A DNA stretch of 64,000 bases, from NCBI RefSeq assembly GCF_027580225.2, contig NC_073348.2, positions 24,362,001 through 24,426,000 of the forward strand. The letters run 5' to 3'. Made by a program: the position numbers and the translations under genes. Under the pieces are notes generated by a model. That model saw only the letters and a program-made list of their open reading frames with translations. It had not been told where the DNA came from and did not search any database. This document shows, one piece after another, positions 61,534 through 64,000 of the stretch. The DNA is from Misgurnus anguillicaudatus. Its lineage: Eukaryota > Chordata > Actinopteri > Cypriniformes > Cobitidae. Positions within the stretch are counted from its first letter, which is position 1. The number at the start of each line of letters is the position of its first letter.

Positions 61534-63600
61534 GTCAGCTCGCTAAAATGTGGAACAACACCTCACTCCCCTTTTTCTCTTCTTTTTTCTTTTTTCTCAT
61601 TTACTTCATTGCTTGATTCACCCTTCCTCATTCTTCTTTCTGGCATCGCTGCAGTTTCTCTTTATCTTGGTGTATTTTCCAGTCTCTTGGCACTGCAAAT
61701 ACAGCATGTGAAATGAACGGGACCTGAGGGGCGGTTCGCTTAAAGAGACAGACAGGCACCGAGCGTGTGCGACAGGATGGGAGGCTGTTTCTCTGTAATA
61801 GTGACAAAACAGTTAGAGACAGGTAAAGTGTCTCCTTTATGCCGTGCTCTCGGCTATGACAAGCTGTCTTCGCGGCTGTATACTCAAATACAAAATAATG
61901 CAATAAATGCAGGAGCATGCAAACATGGTCTTTCATGCACACATGGATGATTTTGCGAAGTAAGATGTTTTTGGATTTCATCTGTGTTGGTTGGTACTAG
62001 ATAAGTTTTGTAGGACTGTGCATTTTTAGGGAAAGCTTTTAGGGTCAGGATTGTATTTCTTTGATAGGAATGTTGTTCCAAGATCCCCTCAAGATGGTAA
62101 TCTCAGTCTTACATGGCCAAATCATAGTGGCCTGGGGGGCACAAAGACAGTTATTATACCACAAAAAAAGTTGACACAAATATACAACATACAGAAAAAT
62201 ACAGTATAAAGACCTCTTGGGACTCAACTATTACCTCTCAGCCAAATTGCTTTGCAATGCCATTGATTAAATGGATATGCAATGCTAAGAAGTTTAAAAG
62301 CGCCTGGTGTAATTGAATCTGTCTTGGCTGTTTACCGTTGTGGTGATAGCAAGATGCTTATACGACGTGAAAAAAAATTCAACTATACAGTGCATTTTCA
62401 ATAAATCAACTATTCAGATGGCCTGTCACTCAATTAAATTTTATTTGGCACCTTTACAGAGACCTCCTGTGAAAGCACAAAGAAAGTGTCGTCTTGATTT
62501 AGCTTGGGTTTAGAAATGACGTCGCCTCAACAAGCAAGGTCACAATCCGTCAAATGCTGATTGTCAGATGACAGCTAAAGTTACTGGCCGCTAAGAAGGA
62601 GGGACAAAACGGCAATAATTTAATAAGTATTGTCTAGAAAGCTAGAAGGGGAAGATAGAAAACTTCAACTGTATTCCTACACTTGGACAAAAATGGCCAA
62701 CTGATTATTTTATACATTATACAATCATTCATAAAATCTTCTTCTCATTGTTGGGTCATTGTTGTCCATATGACTTGCTATTCAAAATTAAAGATATTAT
62801 ATTTATTTATATTATTATACTAATGTATAAACACTATAGTAAAACTGTGGTAACTTGGTGTCAGCTAGATTCCATATTTATTATATCCATATAATAAAAT
62901 ATCATGTTTTTACAGTAATAAATGTGATTGTAGTACACTGTTTTAGTTGACAACGCTTAGGCTTACTGACAAAATGTTAAATGGTCTCTCATTTGTAAGT
63001 GGCTTTGGATGAAAGCATTGGCTAAATGAATAAATGTAAAACTGTAATTGATTTTCTAAAACTAAGTATTCTGATATTTTATTTTGAGCGCAAAATCATC
63101 TCACAAAACATCTTTTTAACACTTTTCTATGTCTGTCGGTGGATATAAGAAGGAATATTCTGCAGTTTTCACATTTTTATCCTAGACATATTAGTCCAGA
63201 ATAGTTTGTTTTGCACATTTACTGTATACGTGGTTTAACCTTCCTCTGCTTTCCCAAGCAATTACTTTCCTTAAAGGTCTCGCTGACCTCCCTGACAAAC
63301 ACGGGACAACCCTCCTCTTCTGTTTCCCCATTTGTAGGCACAGATCAGCCCGACCCGGCTGGCCCAGTTCTGTCTCCCATTTTCTTATCTCTCTTTCTCT
63401 CTCTCCTCTATTCATCATTGGCTAAACAGATGACAGGAGGTATTCTTCGGTAATCCCCTCCATTATGTAAGTGTGCGTGGTATTTCCACTTTTGTTTTGG
63501 AAATGATTTAGACGACCTTTGGGTCAGCATCTTAATAGAGATTTATTTGCTAATTTTTACCAAGACAGTGATTACAGTGATTCACTGACACCACCAGATT
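61534..63600. other. upstream intergenic sequence
   Basis: No gene recognised. A SINE tail fragment lies at about 62985-63040 (tttggatgaaagcattggct then aaatgaataaatgtaaa). The rest looks unique, with short CT-rich tracts. Confidence 0.6.
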
Positions 63601-63607
63601 AGTGTTC

Positions 63608-64000
63608 ACTGTAAAAAAAGATTTGTTAGTTAAAAAGTTTAAAACTTAAAAAAGTAAGTGTTAATGCTGCCATAGATTTTTGAGTTAATTCAACCACAAA
63701 ATTTGTAAAAATGTGTTGTCAACTAATATTTTTAAGGTAAATTAAAGGCGGAGTCCACAATGTTTGAAAAACGCTTTGGAAAAGGAGACGGGCCGACTAC
63801 CAAAACACACTTATAGCCAATCAAATCAAATCAAATGCCGGGTTGCGTATGTGTGGGGCGGGTCTATCAACCGAAGGTCCAGATTCTATTGGGGTAGGGG
63901 CGTGTTTGTTTAGGTGATTTCAAATATCAACATTGGCTTTCAAACATCATGGACTCCGCCTTTAACTCAAAATTTTAAAGGGGACATGTCATGAAAATCT
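63608..64000. mobile_element. AT-rich MITE with a TTAAAGGCGG element inserted
   Basis: cactgtaaaaaaagatttgt opens an AT-rich inverted-repeat-like sequence that runs to the TTAA at 63742 and appears to resume at 63966 (ctcaaaattttaaa). The window ends before its far terminus. Confidence 0.5.
63742..63965 (+). mobile_element. TTAAAGGCGG MITE, copy 3
   Basis: TTAA at both ends; ttaaaggcggagtccacaa and tcatggactccgcctttaa are near-perfect inverted ends. cgactaccaaaacacactt and gggcgggtctatcaa are shared with copies 1 and 2. Has a local triplication of aatca in place of the fuller left interior. Confidence 0.9.

Overview
This is teleost nuclear DNA, most likely from a cypriniform fish (a carp, minnow, danio or loach relative). 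The evidence is a vertebrate gene with large introns, an AT-rich repeat-crowded background, long (AT)n, (GA)n and (CA)n microsatellites, tRNA-derived SINE copies, and very many short inverted-repeat DNA transposons. No bacterial or viral gene, rRNA, tRNA gene or CRISPR array was seen. Species and chromosome cannot be fixed from sequence alone.

One complete protein-coding gene can be supported. It is an intracellular fibroblast growth factor homologous factor (FHF), best assigned to fgf11, on the minus strand. Its five coding exons run from the ATG at 58984 to the stop at 9020-9022: exon 1 58792-58984, exon 2 33635-33745, exon 3 26672-26775, exon 4 11473-11671, exon 5 9020-9150. Every junction has GT/AG borders. 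The exon sizes 193, 111, 104, 199 and 131 bp sum to 738 bp, or 245 codons plus a stop. Exons 2-4 have the sizes I recall as typical of vertebrate FHF genes. The four introns are about 25.0, 6.9, 15.0 and 2.3 kb.

Layout from left to right: 1-9019 lies downstream of the stop (3' UTR of unknown length, then intergenic DNA with SINEs, microsatellites and MITEs). 9020-58984 is fgf11, over 98 percent intron by length. 58985-64000 is the upstream flank, with presumed 5' UTR and promoter, an inverted-repeat element at 60689-61533 and another at 63742-63965.

Most of the remaining structure is transposon-derived. Many unrelated inverted-repeat families are flanked by TTAA (for example 6597-6799, 10763-11347, 16691-17274, 18987-19233, 19724-20110, 23927-24336, 31533-32318, 50853-51127, 60689-61533). 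Three hAT-like elements have 8-bp target duplications, exact in two and near-exact in one (34256-35685, 42709-44074, 46830-47297). Several elements are nested in others, so their order of arrival can be read. The densest cluster is 14364-17470 in intron 3, a large inverted-repeat composite with successive TTAA-type elements at or beside its centre. No new multi-gene system was found; the most interesting material is this nested transposon architecture and the intact gene running through it.
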